From Hofstenia miamia (taxonomy: Eukaryota > Xenacoelomorpha > Acoela): 64,000 bases of DNA. Each line of letters begins with the position of its first letter. Within the stretch, counting starts at the first letter, position 1. Location: assembly GCA_004352715.1 (NCBI GenBank), contig SCFE01000002.1:3257004-3321003 (forward strand), written 5' to 3'. Under the pieces are notes generated by a model. The model did no database searches, had not been told where the DNA came from, and saw only the letters and a program-made list of their open reading frames with translations. A program made the position numbers and the translations under genes. Shown here in pieces: positions 48,651-59,959 of the stretch.

Positions 48651-48803
48651 AAACTAGGTGTATAACTGTTGAAAGACCATTAAATTAAATTGTAAATTTC
48701 TTTCAACCACACATATTATTGGTATATTTAAACTAGGTGTATAACTCTTGAAAGACCATTAAATTAAATTGAAAATTTCTTTCAACCACATATTATTGGT
48801 AGA
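48651..48803. repeat. 79-bp tandem duplication
   Basis: Unit begins AAACTAGGTGTATAACT at 48651 and again at 48730; the units differ at only a few bases through ...CATATTATTGGTA. Confidence 0.9.
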
Positions 48804-49560
48804 TTCTTATCTTAATGGGGATAAAAAATATAATACACTGTATTTTGTTTTTTATTAAATTAATTTCATTTTCAAAAAAAAATAAAATAATGAAATATTA
48901 TTGTAAAAGTAAAAAAAAAATACACAAAAAAAAATTGGTTTTGTTTTTTAAAATATCCTTTTTTGGAGTGTACAGCCGCAGTGTATTTTAAACCCCAAAA
49001 AAAAATTTGCCAGCAAAACTTTTAAAATAAAAAAAAGCTAAGATTCAAAACAAAGAGTATTTTTATAGTTACTATTAGTAATAAAATTTTACATTACCGG
49101 ATAATTGTCCTCTTCTTCAGAAAATTTTTAATTAATCGCCAATATTGGGCCTCTGGTTGGGTTTAAATCAAAGTTTTGATACTAGCATCTATCTAGAGCT
49201 TCTTCTAGAGCTAAAGAATACTTAAAATGTTATTAGAGCTTAGAACTTGTGGGTATTTGGAAATTTCTACGTAAAATCAAACAGCCTAGAAGGCTATTAC
49301 GCTCATGGAAAATATAGTAAAGTCAGCATCAAAACAATAATACACTTTAAATAAATAGTACATTTGCTGCAATTTCACATTTAAAACTGCCATTATTTCT
49401 TTTTTTATAAAATACACCTGCATAGAATTACTATAAAATTCGAAAATAGAAAGGGCATGGTGTTTTTACGTTTGGTATTTTTCTCTATTATTCTTTAAGC
49501 ATTTTTGTAATTTCTCCACGTTTGGGACCTCAAGCTTTTGGCAAATTTACTAAAACCTCT

Positions 49561-49584
49561 TATATATATATATATATATATATA
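49561..49584. repeat. (TA)n microsatellite
   Basis: Twelve TA units. Confidence 0.95.
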
Positions 49585-49849
49585 AAAGTTCATCTCTCGT
49601 TTATAGATGTATAGACTATATTCAAAATCATATTTGCTTTACTTTTATCAAAAATAAAGACTTTTGTCAAAACAATTGGCGACCCTGCCAAACTCATTAT
49701 GGTTACTGTATATTCAAGAAAAGTATTATAAGAAATCAACTTTCTTATTTTATTGAGTCAAAGATTTTTCTGTGCAGTAGCATGGTCCTGCAGTCGGCGA
49801 TAGGTAGGAGAAGCATTCAACCTAGTCGACCTAAATCGACGTAATCTAC

Positions 49850-50180
49850 TTAAATTCCTTATGTGTCAAAGTTAGCCGCCCTCTTATTCCGTCCGAAATT
49901 CGACAAAAATTCACAGACGTTTTCGCGAAAAGCGAAGTGTTCAAACTCTTGCTTTTTTTAATGGGGAAAATGTTTCTCCTCCAGAACGCTTATCACCCTC
50001 TGACATGGCCGATTTAAAATTTGCACCGATTACCTCTATGCATGTTGAAAGATGTTTCAGTCAACTGGATTTGGTTCTACAATAAATTTATCACAATTGA
50101 ATCGGTGAAACATAGATGTTCTGATGATTTCGTATAATAGTGCGCAAATTTGAAATTTTAATTAAGATTTTTGCCTTTCT
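49850..50180 (+). pseudogene. hAT transposase C-terminal (dimerisation) relic
   Basis: SPSDMADLKFAPITSMHVERCFSQL (in parts, 49995-50070) matches the zinc-finger hAT tail (Y.YAPITS.DVERSFS.YK.IL), and a following SVKHRCSDDFV matches NLK..(L/I)...CN. One TAA breaks it after LVLQ. Upstream peptide FKLLLFL fits the same family in another frame. Confidence 0.65.
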
Positions 50181-50517
50181 CAAGTTTTTTTAAAATCGAC
50201 CTAATTCGACCTAAATCAGCAATTGTTATTGCAAATCATGAAATACGCCATCAAATTGAGGGCAGAAATCAGACCCTACTTGTACATTTTTATGACTTAT
50301 TCAAGTGTGATTGTTATGTTACTTATTAATTTTATATATTTGGCATGTAATGATTGCTCTTTTTATCTAAGCGTTGAGGTTATTCGTCGTTTGCAGTAAA
50401 TATGAAAATGGTTTGTTTGTAGAGATAAACGAGGTTCAAAAATACGTGAGCCTATATAATTTTGATAGACAATTTTGTTATAAGCCAAAATGTGACAGTT
50501 TTTGAAAAAAAATTGAG

Positions 50518-50600
50518 TGCTTATCACTCATGAACTAGTAGTGATATTCATAATCTGAGAGGAACGCAGGGAGGCGTGTCTCCTCTTTCATTTTCGTTCT
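50518..50600. repeat. Dispersed repeat, copy 2
   Basis: GCTTATCACTCATGAACTAG...AATCTGAGA...GGCGTGTCTCCTCTTTCA, related to 40755-40850. Confidence 0.6.
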
Positions 50601-50939
50601 ATTGTCGCGGAGAAATTTGCTTGAAAATATGTAAAAAACGGTTTGTTCTTTTGAATGGAAATAGATAGTTAAAGTGTGTGCGACTTCCGTTTATTTTTAT
50701 TCTACAATTGAATTAAACTGGTTTGCAATAACTTCAATAATTTTCTATTGGACAAAAATACGATCGTTTCTGCATTGGAAGAGGATAATTACTGATGTCA
50801 AGCCGTATTATTCGACGCAGCCCTCCCTCTAACTCAAACTAACTCTACCACTGATACTTCAAAATAAGTATCATCCAATCCATGTACATTACATAAATGA
50901 CTTTTTTATGGGTCTTATATGTAAAATTGAAATTAATGT

Positions 50940-53330
50940 GTATCTAGAAAAACGACTCCCAAATGATTTTAGGCTATGTGAAATTTTACGATCATTTCCC
51001 AAGGGCACCGCATGTGGTCCCTCTGGTCTTCGTACAGAAAATCTTTTCGAAGCAACAGAGGCTACTCTTCCAGTGTCCTTCACCACTACTCTAAGGCGCT
51101 TTCTTAGTGTCCTCATTGCTGGTGATGTACCAGAAGAAGTAGCTCCTTTCCTAGCAAGCGTAACCTTGGTTGTTCTCAGGAAGACAGAACTTGACTCTCC
51201 ACTTGACATCAGACCAATAGCAGTGGGAGAAATATATCAAGTCTCAGCCCCTCCTTTGGCATGCTACTGTTGTTTTCTGCTCTGCTGCTGGAGTGAATCA
51301 AGGCGACCCATTAGGGCCCCTCATATTTGCCCTAGCTCTTGATCGTCTGGTAGTCAAGCTTAGTAAAATTGAGGGCCTACTTCACAATAACTGGTACCTT
51401 GATGATGGTATTCTGTGTGGTTCAAATAAAGCAATTCATGCCTGTCTGCAAGAGATTGTTTCTGCTACATCATGGTCTGGCTTGGAGATTAACCCGAAAA
51501 AATGTGAATTATTCAGTCGACAAGACCTTAGTGACTTTCTGAAGGAAATATAGAAATCTAATATTCCTAATCTTGAGGTCCTTGGCCCACCCATCTGGAA
51601 CGACGAATAGTGCCAACAATATGTAAATAGGAAATCAACTTTATCTGAGAAGATACTGAAACAGATATCGTCATTACAAGATCCCCAGATTGCAATAACC
51701 CTGTTAAGATATTGCAGTGGATTGTGTAAAATGGTACACATTGCTCGATTTTGTTCTCCAAAGCCAACAATTGAACCTTTAAAAGCCTTTGATCAATCCG
51801 TCATGAAGTGCTTTGAAGAATCAGCATGCATTGAGTTGACTGAAAAAGCCCGACAGCAAGCAGTAATGAGCCTTATTTCTGGAGGTATGCGACTCAGATC
51901 AATTGAAGCTGATGCCCCAGTTGCGTACATTGCTTCTATTGTGTCCTCCACTGACACTTTTAAGACATAACCCCTTGTATCGGCAATTCAAGTATACAAT
52001 GGAAGGGTGTCTGAAGACGTAGCCCTTTTATATGACTCTCTTCCAAGCTTTTGCAAGAGTCAAAAGCCTCTTTCAGAAGCTATTGGGAAAAAAGTTCAGG
52101 CAGATTTCATGAATAATTTCTCCACCATCAGTTACTCTGTACATTGGCATGCTGTTTCTGTACCTAACACGTGAGATTGGTTATCAGCTGTTCCTTCTCA
52201 AGGCCATGGAATGAGGTTGGAACCATCGATGGAACCGGTCGACATTTTTAACAACCCAACCCAAGTGGTTTTATTTCCAAACCAGTTGGGTTACGGGTTG
52301 AACCGGTTATTGAAGCTAAAAATTTTACCAGTACCGGTCGAGCAAAAATAAAGCAGGAATGCCAAAAAAACTAACAATTTTTTCTACTGAAATTTTTTTA
52401 AGTCCATATTTAACTAGCAGAACAGTTACAACGAACCAGGGGCGTTTTCAAAGAAGGGGGGGTCTGGGGTCCAGACCGGCATAGCCCCCTTGCTAGAAAA
52501 TGTGGAACCACATTCAAGCGCAATCAACAAGAGTGAATCTGTATTAAGAAGAGTGGGATTGATTTATCTTACCTAGTAGATGAGGATGGGTTTCCTTTTC
52601 CACACTCTACACGAGCACACCCCAACTCAGAGATTTAATATGTGTTCATTTTCTAAATGTTATCGTTTTCTCCTTTTGTTTTTATGTTTTTAAACGTTTC
52701 ATATGCGAAATGAATGTATTAGACGACTTCGTCGTGACAATTTTTTTTCTTATAATATATTAGTAAAAATCCTTTTTACTTTCTTGAAACGGAGATATAA
52801 ATCCTGTCCTACAGACAACCACGGTTTGTGGAGGACTTAAAAACCGGTCAACCGGTTTCACGAAATTTTCGACCCAACCCAACCGGTAACTGATACCGGT
52901 TAATACCGGTCTACCCAACCTGCTTCCATCTATGGTTGGAACCAGCAGAAGTTCAGGCTCTTGTTAAGCTACGCCTTGGCCTTCAACTGGGAAATGAAGG
53001 CTTGATGTGCCCATATTGTCCTGACAAGTGCTTAGACCCCTTTGGACATCATGCACTAACCTGCTATCGTGGACCAGATGTAGTCAGTTGCCACAACATC
53101 ATTTGGAATGCTATTCACGAATTATGCCAGAGAGCTGCACTGAACTCCATCCTTGAACAGGGAGCTGGACTTGACAAGGAAGGCACACCCTAACAAGACC
53201 AGCAGATGTGCTTGTTCCTACATGGAGTCTGGGCATGTCCACAGCATTTGATATCACCGTCCGCTCAACAATAATTTCATTTCAGGAACGAGCTTGTCGG
53301 CATATCAATGTTTGGAAAAGGCTGAAGAAC
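50940..53330 (+). pseudogene. R2-like (restriction-endonuclease type) retroelement polyprotein, broken
   Basis: Plus strand. Order: RSFPKGTACGPSGLR (RT start, ~50988-51030), LDIRPIAVGEIYQ (~51205-51240), NQGDPLGPLIFALALDRLV (~51296-51352), catalytic box NWYLDDGILCG (~51388-51420), SGLEINPKKCELF, a thumb region to ~51965, then RLEPAEVQALVKLRLGL and CPYCPDKCLDPFGHHALTC (~52988-53065), a C-x2-C...H-x4-C finger, and after a frameshift near 53185 RPADVLVPTW...AFDITV (~53190-53260), the Asp spacing of a restriction-like endonuclease. In-frame stops at 51551 and 51968 and a piece missing near 51240-51290 make it dead. A 711-bp MITE splits it at 52224. Confidence 0.75.
52224..52934. mobile_element. 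hAT-like MITE nested in the R2-like element
   Basis: 711 bp with an exact 8-bp duplication GTTGGAAC on both sides (52216-52223, 52935-52942). Ends CATCGATGGAACCGGT and, reverse complemented, CATAGATGGAAGCAGGT. Subterminal AACCCAACC/AACCGGT repeats on both sides. Removing the element and one duplication restores the host frame across the joint. No coding sequence. Confidence 0.88.
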
Positions 53331-53370
53331 GAAAGCATTAACAAAATGATATGAAATGCACGGCATTAAA

Positions 53371-54390
53371 CTGGCGATGTGTGTACATATTCCGTGACAC
53401 GTTTTTCGAGAATATATTTGGCGATGTGTGCTTTTGAAATATAGTGTAAAAAATTAGTGCTGTGTATACTTGATATTTTCAAAAGTAATATTTGTGGCAG
53501 TAATCAATCTTAGAGCTGCAAGATGATTGTAAGTATCTTTTTTTTTCAAAGGCTTTCACCGCTACTGATTTCATTTAAACAAAATGAGTAATAAAAATGC
53601 AATGGTTGCGCAAATAAATTCGAGGTTATATAATAAAATATTGACTCTGACTACAAAGTGCAATCATGCAAACCGTTGAGCAAGCTTGATGGAATGGTAT
53701 CTTAAAACATGTTTTTCAGTAATATTTATAACAGACTGCAACTTGAAATATTCAATATTTGCGGTAAGTGAGTCTCTCGAAGTATAGAAATATAATATCT
53801 TTCGCTCAATGTAAGTTATAACAAGTCATTAATCAAATTTTGATGGTATGTGTACACAGCTCCAATATTCTAATTAGAGTGTACACAGCGCAAAAACATA
53901 AAAAAATTTTCTTAGATTTTAAAGTTTTTTAAAATCCTAGAGAATACTTCTTTCCTCTGCAAGATGAAATCTTACTTTGAACAATTTAGATTGATTGGAT
54001 CTAGGCAGTGCAAAATGGCTTTGGCGCTGTGTACTATGGAATTTCGTAGCTTTTGGCGCTGTGTACGCTTCTCCATAGTACATAGCGCCAGATATATATA
54101 TATATATATATATAATATATATAATAAATTCATAAATATATATATATATATATATACATATATATTATATATATACATTACGGGTCTAGAGATACTATTC
54201 GATTTTGTATCCACCCTCCGCACTTTCCGATTTTCCATATAGTATACAAAGCTATTTTTGATGGAAAGCCAGAATAATTCATTTTATCCCAAAAAATTGA
54301 CATTGCGCATTTGGAATAGGGGTCTAGTTTCTTGTGTATGAGTTTCTGGTTTTTTCAAAAAATTTTTTTTTTGACCAGTATACAGCGCTC
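53371..54390. repeat. Cluster of GCGCTGTGTAC motifs in both orientations
   Basis: Variants at 53373-53386, 53418-53431, 53455-53469, 53848-53860, 53879-53891, 54022-54040, 54054-54066, 54072-54090 and 54378-54390. 54022-54040 and 54072-54090 form a 19-bp inverted repeat with one mismatch. No gene in the region. Confidence 0.7.
54093..54178. repeat. (AT)n-rich microsatellite
   Basis: Two AT arrays separated by AATAAATTCATAA. Confidence 0.9.
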
Positions 54391-54944
54391 TCCGNTGTGA
54401 TTCAAAAACGCAATGATTTAATTTCATGAATTTTCAGTAACGATGTATATAATAGTAAAATATAGGCCTAGGCTAAAAACATAACTATTTGAAATTTATA
54501 TGTATATATTATAATTAGAAAGTTCGGGTACCCAACATTGATATGTTGATTTCACAAATTATTTAGTGGAAATGGTAATAATAGCCAATTAGTTTTAGAT
54601 CAGACTCATTATGTGGAATAAGAGTATACTATCCACAATTTTTATTATTTATCTAACCCATACATTCCCACCTCTTAGTAACAACCCAAGTAAACTACTA
54701 AATTCGAAATGTAGATTTCTAAAACAATATTTGAGCAGACAATAAATTAAAAATAAAGAAAAATTAGAACAAGTTATTAAGTAAATTTACTAGTATGATG
54801 TTACCCGCAAATAGTAAAATTGTATTAGAAAAATGGGGAGCGTACTATAGTTGAAGAGCTTATGAAACTACACACGAATTGCCCAATCATCCATTTATCA
54901 AGCATCACATTATTAAAAATTAGTTTTTAAGGAAATAGTACGGT

Positions 54945-55340
54945 ATTCCCTAAATAATCTTGTTTATTGCAAAGATGTCTATCCTGTGTCAATCTTCCTC
55001 TGTAATGCTCCAAAGCTCATCAATGAAATTGGGTTTGTGACGTTTGCACGGGTTTTTAATTTCTTCCTTAGGTTCTCAATTATAAATAAATCTGTTAATT
55101 TATTATTCATCCGAGAAGATCACCCTTTTCCAATCCGAAACTGACAACTTTAGTTATGTACAACTGAGTGAAAGCCTTTTTTGAATATGAATTGGCATAA
55201 ATTTCGTTTTTGATAAGCATTTTTCCATGCAATCAATTGCAGGTTAAACACCGTTTGATTGATCCATTGGATAAATTTGAGACTCTGGGGGTCATAAACT
55301 TTTGTTTATGAGTGCACGTATTTCAAAAATAAGAAACAAT
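54945..55340 (-). pseudogene. Tc1 transposase relic
   Basis: Minus strand: SVSDWKRVIFSDE at ~55107-55150 (the block around the first catalytic Asp), then, after a large internal deletion, EIKNPCKRHKPN and IDELWSITEED (~54985-55060; family RKP.N..ELW...QEEW). 55270-55330 (CTGGGGGTCATAAACTTTTG) resembles a Tc1 end. Confidence 0.65.
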
Positions 55341-55344
55341 AAAT

Positions 55345-56100
55345 GCTAAAAGTCGACAATCATTTCAAAACTCATGCAGTAAGTGTTGTAGTACGAAGGA
55401 AATTGGTGCAGGTTTTTCAGATGTGGTTCGGTCCTGCTTAAAACAAACTTGTGTGTATATATTCCTGACTTATCAGGTCTTTTTGTTATGAATATAAATA
55501 TTTGAAATTACTGTTTGCCAAGACAAATGACTTTACATTTTTGGTTTATTGGTTCTTTCCTGGATAGCTGTTGCAGATGATTTTGCATTATCAAGAATAT
55601 TTTTGATAAACAATAAAAATTATTTAATTATTATAGTTTGAGTATAAAACTGGCACTAGTATAAATTTTTTTCGACTCTAGGTAAAACTTTTCGTCGAAG
55701 TGTGGCTATGGGTGTGGGTTAGGGTAAAATTCGCATATAGGAATTACAGATTTGCAACTCTGTGTTGTAGAAAGCTCCACCTTAGAGATTCGTATGTTAT
55801 ATTGTTTTTTTAGGATTTGGTAATTCACAGATCTACTTAAGTTTAGTTTTTTTATTTGCTACAATTTTTTGGGTTTGAATCACAGTTCAACTAAGTGACC
55901 GCCAATCTCTAAAGTTTCAGCTGTGTTGTTAGGAGGTTAACTAAACTTTAGATTTGACTATTATTTCTGGTTTCAATCGCTCTATGCAAAATTGCTTTTG
56001 AATAATAACAACCTGCAACGAGGTAGCTCGCACAGATTTCATGACCTGACCTACCATGGCACGGTCGAGTATGTTCTATGTATTAATAATAATAATTATT
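55345..56100. other. Gene-free stretch
   Basis: No exon or element recognised. Confidence 0.5.
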
Positions 56101-56259
56101 ATATTTATTTTTAAAATCATCTGTATATAAAATCACTATACAAATAGTGTTAAGCACTTATAAGATTTTAAAAATAGTTTTTTCTGCTTCAATGACTAAG
56201 ATTGGTTGTTGGAATTGATTGAGTTATTTGGTAACTTAAATAGTTGATTTTTCTTGGTT

Positions 56260-57900
56260 TCAAATAAGTTTTTTCATTTCTTTTATAGTCTTTAATGAAT
56301 TTTTTTCTTTAAATTGAGGTGGTAATTCATTCCATAAGTCAATACAAAAATTCGTAAACGAGTTCTTCATCATATTTTTCTTTAATTAAAATTTTCTGTA
56401 AGAATTGTTCTTAAATGTGTTTTAGTTAATATTTTGTCGCTTACCTTCAATTTGAAAAATACTTCTAGAGATCTTAGTTTTTGTAAATATACTAATGAAA
56501 ATAAGTAGTAATCTTTTTCATTATAGCTTGCTTTCTTCTTTCATAGATGGTATTGATACTCCAATGGAATATTCTTTCTAGTTTGATTTTCATTCTATTA
56601 TTGAGAGTTGTTTATAACTAATGAGGCAATATATATGATTTTTCAGTTTTGTTAGAATTATTTAACACCATAATTCTAGTCTTGTCAAGATTTAATTTCA
56701 TTTTATTTTTTCAATATAATATTGCAGTTTGTAGTGCGCTTAATAAAATAAAATGGTTGGTTGAATATAGCAGGATGTCGTCGGCACATCAAAATTGATG
56801 TCTTTAATATAAAGTTTGAATATTAATAGCCCTAGAACTGAGCCTTGAGGTATTCCTTTATTAATTATTAGTTTATTAGAAATTTCATTGTTTACTTTTA
56901 TGCATTGTTGTGTATTAGTTAAATATGAGGTTAATAACTTAGTTGCATGTTCATTAAAGTTGTGTATACACTTTAATTTTTTAAGTAGTATTTCATGATC
57001 TATTGATTTAAATGCTATAGATCTAATGATAAGGTGTAAATACTATCTCCTTTATCTATATAATTTCTCCAATCGTCTAAAACAAAAATGAATAGATTAT
57101 TCGTAGATATATTCTTTCTAAATACAAATTGTAAAGATCTTATTATTTGATAATTTGCGAAATATTCATTAATTTGGTTATATAAATTTTTTTCAAATAT
57201 TTTACTTATAATTGATAGAACTGAGATTGATCTGTAATCAGTAGCTTCATCAGTATCACCTTTTTTGTATATAGGTATTATTTCTCCAATATTTAATTCC
57301 TCTGGATAAACACCTTCATTAATGCATTGATTTAATATGTCGCATAATGGTATATTTATGATTTTCATTGCTTCTTTTATAAACGATGCTGGTGCTTTGC
57401 TTGGTCCCTGAGACTTGTTAACCTTAAATGTCTTGATGTTTCCTGAACTTGATGTGTTACAAAAGTAAGATAAAAAAATTTTTTCTTGTCTCCTAAACTC
57501 TTGATAGTGAATATTTCTTCACAATTATTAAATTTCATAATTTTATAAATGATTCATTGAATATGGTTACTATTAATTTTATGTTTTTAATAATTTCGTT
57601 ATTTTCACTTCTTATAGTTGAACTTCCAACAATTTTTTCTTTTGAAAAAATCTAGAAATGAATTTCTATTTTTGTGAATTATTTTTGTTTTCAAAAGACT
57701 GTTTCAAAAAAATTTAAATTTTGTTTATATTTATTAGCTACTTTGTTTCTTAAGTTCTTATATTCAATAAAGTTTGCTATATTCTTATCCTTACAGTATT
57801 TTATATATACACAGTATGTTTCATTTTAATTAAAAGCTTAGTTTCATTTGTTATCCATAGTTTCCATTTTGGTGTTTTCTTATCATATTTAGTTTGCTTT
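56260..57900 (-). pseudogene. LINE reverse transcriptase, broken
   Basis: IGEIIPIYKKGDTDEATDYR (RT motif 1), SIISKIFEKNLYNQINEYF, then GIPQGSVLGLLIFKLYIKDI (~56800-56860) and, after a lost catalytic box, LNLDKTRIMVLNN (~56660-56700) and NSFTNFCIDLWNELPP. Stops and a deletion removed the YADD region. Confidence 0.78.
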
Positions 57901-57939
57901 ATCTTTATAAGTGGGCAGTGTTTATTGTAAAGATAATAT

Positions 57940-58416
57940 CTAATTGTTCTTAAAAAATTGGACAATTTTATTAAATGCATTATGAGTAGATGATTGGTTC
58001 TTAATTTTTTCTGACTTAACGCAATTTAAGCAACATTGTTTTTCTTTGTTGTTTTTAAATGGGTAATCTTTATAAGAATGTTCACTTGTACAATACATGC
58101 AGTTAAATGTTTCATTTAAACAAGTCTTTAGTGTATGTCCATATTTCCCACATTTCGAACACCTTTTTATATAATGATGATCATTGATTTTTAGTATTGT
58201 TAAACCTAACTTAATTTTATTTGTAATAAATAGTGTTTTTAATTGTGGGGTTGCTTTTATAATTATGTTTTTGGAGTTAAACTTGTTTGTTTTACTAAAA
58301 TCAACTGATAAATCCCCTTCCTTAAAATTCTTAAGCAGTGTCCTGTTGCTATCAAACAATCTTTTGATAAACAAATAACAAACTTCAGTGTCTTCGTATA
58401 AAGGAATTTTTGACAA
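57940..58416 (-). pseudogene. LINE ORF1 with CCHC knuckles
   Basis: 158 open codons: an RRM-like or gag-like start (SKIPLYEDTEVCYLFIKRLF), then CSKCGKYGHTLKTC (CCHC knuckle), CMYCTSEHSYKDYP (second, last Cys lost) and CCLNC. The upstream part (58430-58680) has stops. Nucleic-acid binding ORF1 of a Jockey/CR1-type LINE. Confidence 0.75.
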
Positions 58417-58499
58417 TTTTAATTTGGGTAAAAACTTTGTAGATGTTTTAATAGTTATATTTTTTATTTTTGTAAGTTATTTTTCGATTACATTAATTT

Positions 58500-59950
58500 T
58501 TTTTCAGATTCACAGAATAACATTATGTCATTATTGCTAGTGAAACTAAGTTGCTGAAAAAAAATTTTCGTTTTCATTGTCAATATTTTTAATGGTTTTT
58601 TTCAATATTACCAATACGTTTATTACATTCCTCATTGCTTAATGACCCATCTTTTTGATGTAGTAATTTGCTTTATAATATAATTTTGTTTATAAGCTTT
58701 TTTGTGCTTGTTTCGGGCTTTTTGAGGATTCCACTATTGCTGAATTTGATTTATTAGTTTTAACATAAATATAAGCTAAGAAAATCTTCTTAATCTATTA
58801 CAGTCCAATTTGTTTTACTGTAAATATTCATACTATTTATGTAATATTCGAGGTCAGTAAATGAAATTAAAAGATTTGTATTTTTCTATTCTTGATCGAT
58901 ATTGAGCTTAAAATCATCTGAATACAACATTGACATCATTCAGATGTATTTCCAATTTATTAACTATAGAAATTCAAAAATTTCGATACTTAAAAAGCTA
59001 TGAACTACTTACGTGGGAACTTATATATTTATTTCAGTATGCTGGCCCACATTGGAAAATCAAAATATTGAGACTAAAATTTCTCCTTTATTCTATTACT
59101 TCCACATTGATTTTGAACATTTTTCCTTCTTTCAAAATGATTTTCTTCCATATCTGAATAATAGTCTATATTTTGTTTATTTCTTCTCAATTATCTCCTA
59201 TTACTATTTCCAGTGGTTTCTTGTCTGTGTAAATGAATGACATGAATTACTATCAATGCAAATGATATTATACCACAATAAAGAAATCACTGAGTATAAC
59301 GGTATTTCGATATTTGCAATCATCTGGAAGGTAATCTTAATTCTTAGAAACGTTGAAATATTTAAAAATATATATCTAATTATATTTTGTCATCATATTC
59401 CCAATCAACACTCTTTGATTGGATGCAGTCCAATTTTGATTTCAAACGAGCTTATATCCTTTGTATCATATATGTAACTGAAATTCATAACAGGGTCTAT
59501 AATTCGACGTTACAACAATATCTTGTTTGCATTTGTGGAATTTATATTAATTTATATAAACTATTTACTAAATAAACAGTGGAAACCTAAATAAACTTTT
59601 TATAATGATTAAATTTTTCATGTAATATATTTGCAGACCAAATGTACTGAAATTTGGTGGGCGTGATTCTTTCACCCAAGTAAGAATTGAAAAAAATTAC
59701 CCACGCTTTAGCTCTCTTCTTGGGACTTGTTTTATTACTTTTCCCTTTTTGAGAATATGTGCAATATTTCAAGTTGATAAAAACTAGTTAATGTCTTTGT
59801 TTTTTATTGCAATATATCTTGAATGTTCTTAGTGACGTTCCTGAATTTAAATGTTGATTTTTAGAAAAAAATTATCTTACAACTAAATTTTGAAAATAAT
59901 TACAATAATAATATAATCATTCCATTTAAGATTATTTAACAAATATTTAT
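58500..59950. other. Gene-free stretch between two divergent LINE copies
   Basis: 58500-58700 probably continues ORF1 of the minus copy; 58930-59580 holds several Phe/Ile/Tyr-rich plus frames with no family resemblance. Confidence 0.45.
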
Positions 59951-59959
59951 TTTATGAAA

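Larger units (their letters stand above)
48493..49800. other. Low-complexity AT-rich DNA
   Basis: A- and T-runs (48835-49050), a 79-bp tandem duplication and an AT microsatellite (49561-49584). No gene seen. Confidence 0.6.
56100..58500 (-). mobile_element. LINE copy with zinc-knuckle ORF1, endonuclease deleted
   Basis: Minus strand: ORF1 remnant (58416-57940), then directly the endonuclease-RT linker (KWKLWITNETK ~57830-57870, YKNLRNKVANKYKQ ~57720-57770), RT (57368-56760) and tail (~56270-56400). About 0.7 kb expected for an apurinic-like endonuclease is missing between ORF1 and the linker. Related to the plus-strand copy at 59.96-61.05 kb (SFTNFCIDLWNELPP versus SFTNFKIDLWNKLPP). Confidence 0.78.

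Noticed and set aside
58930-59580. Overlapping Phe/Tyr/Ile-rich plus-strand frames
   Set aside because: Low-complexity translation of AT-rich DNA in two frames at once; no membrane-protein family recognised.
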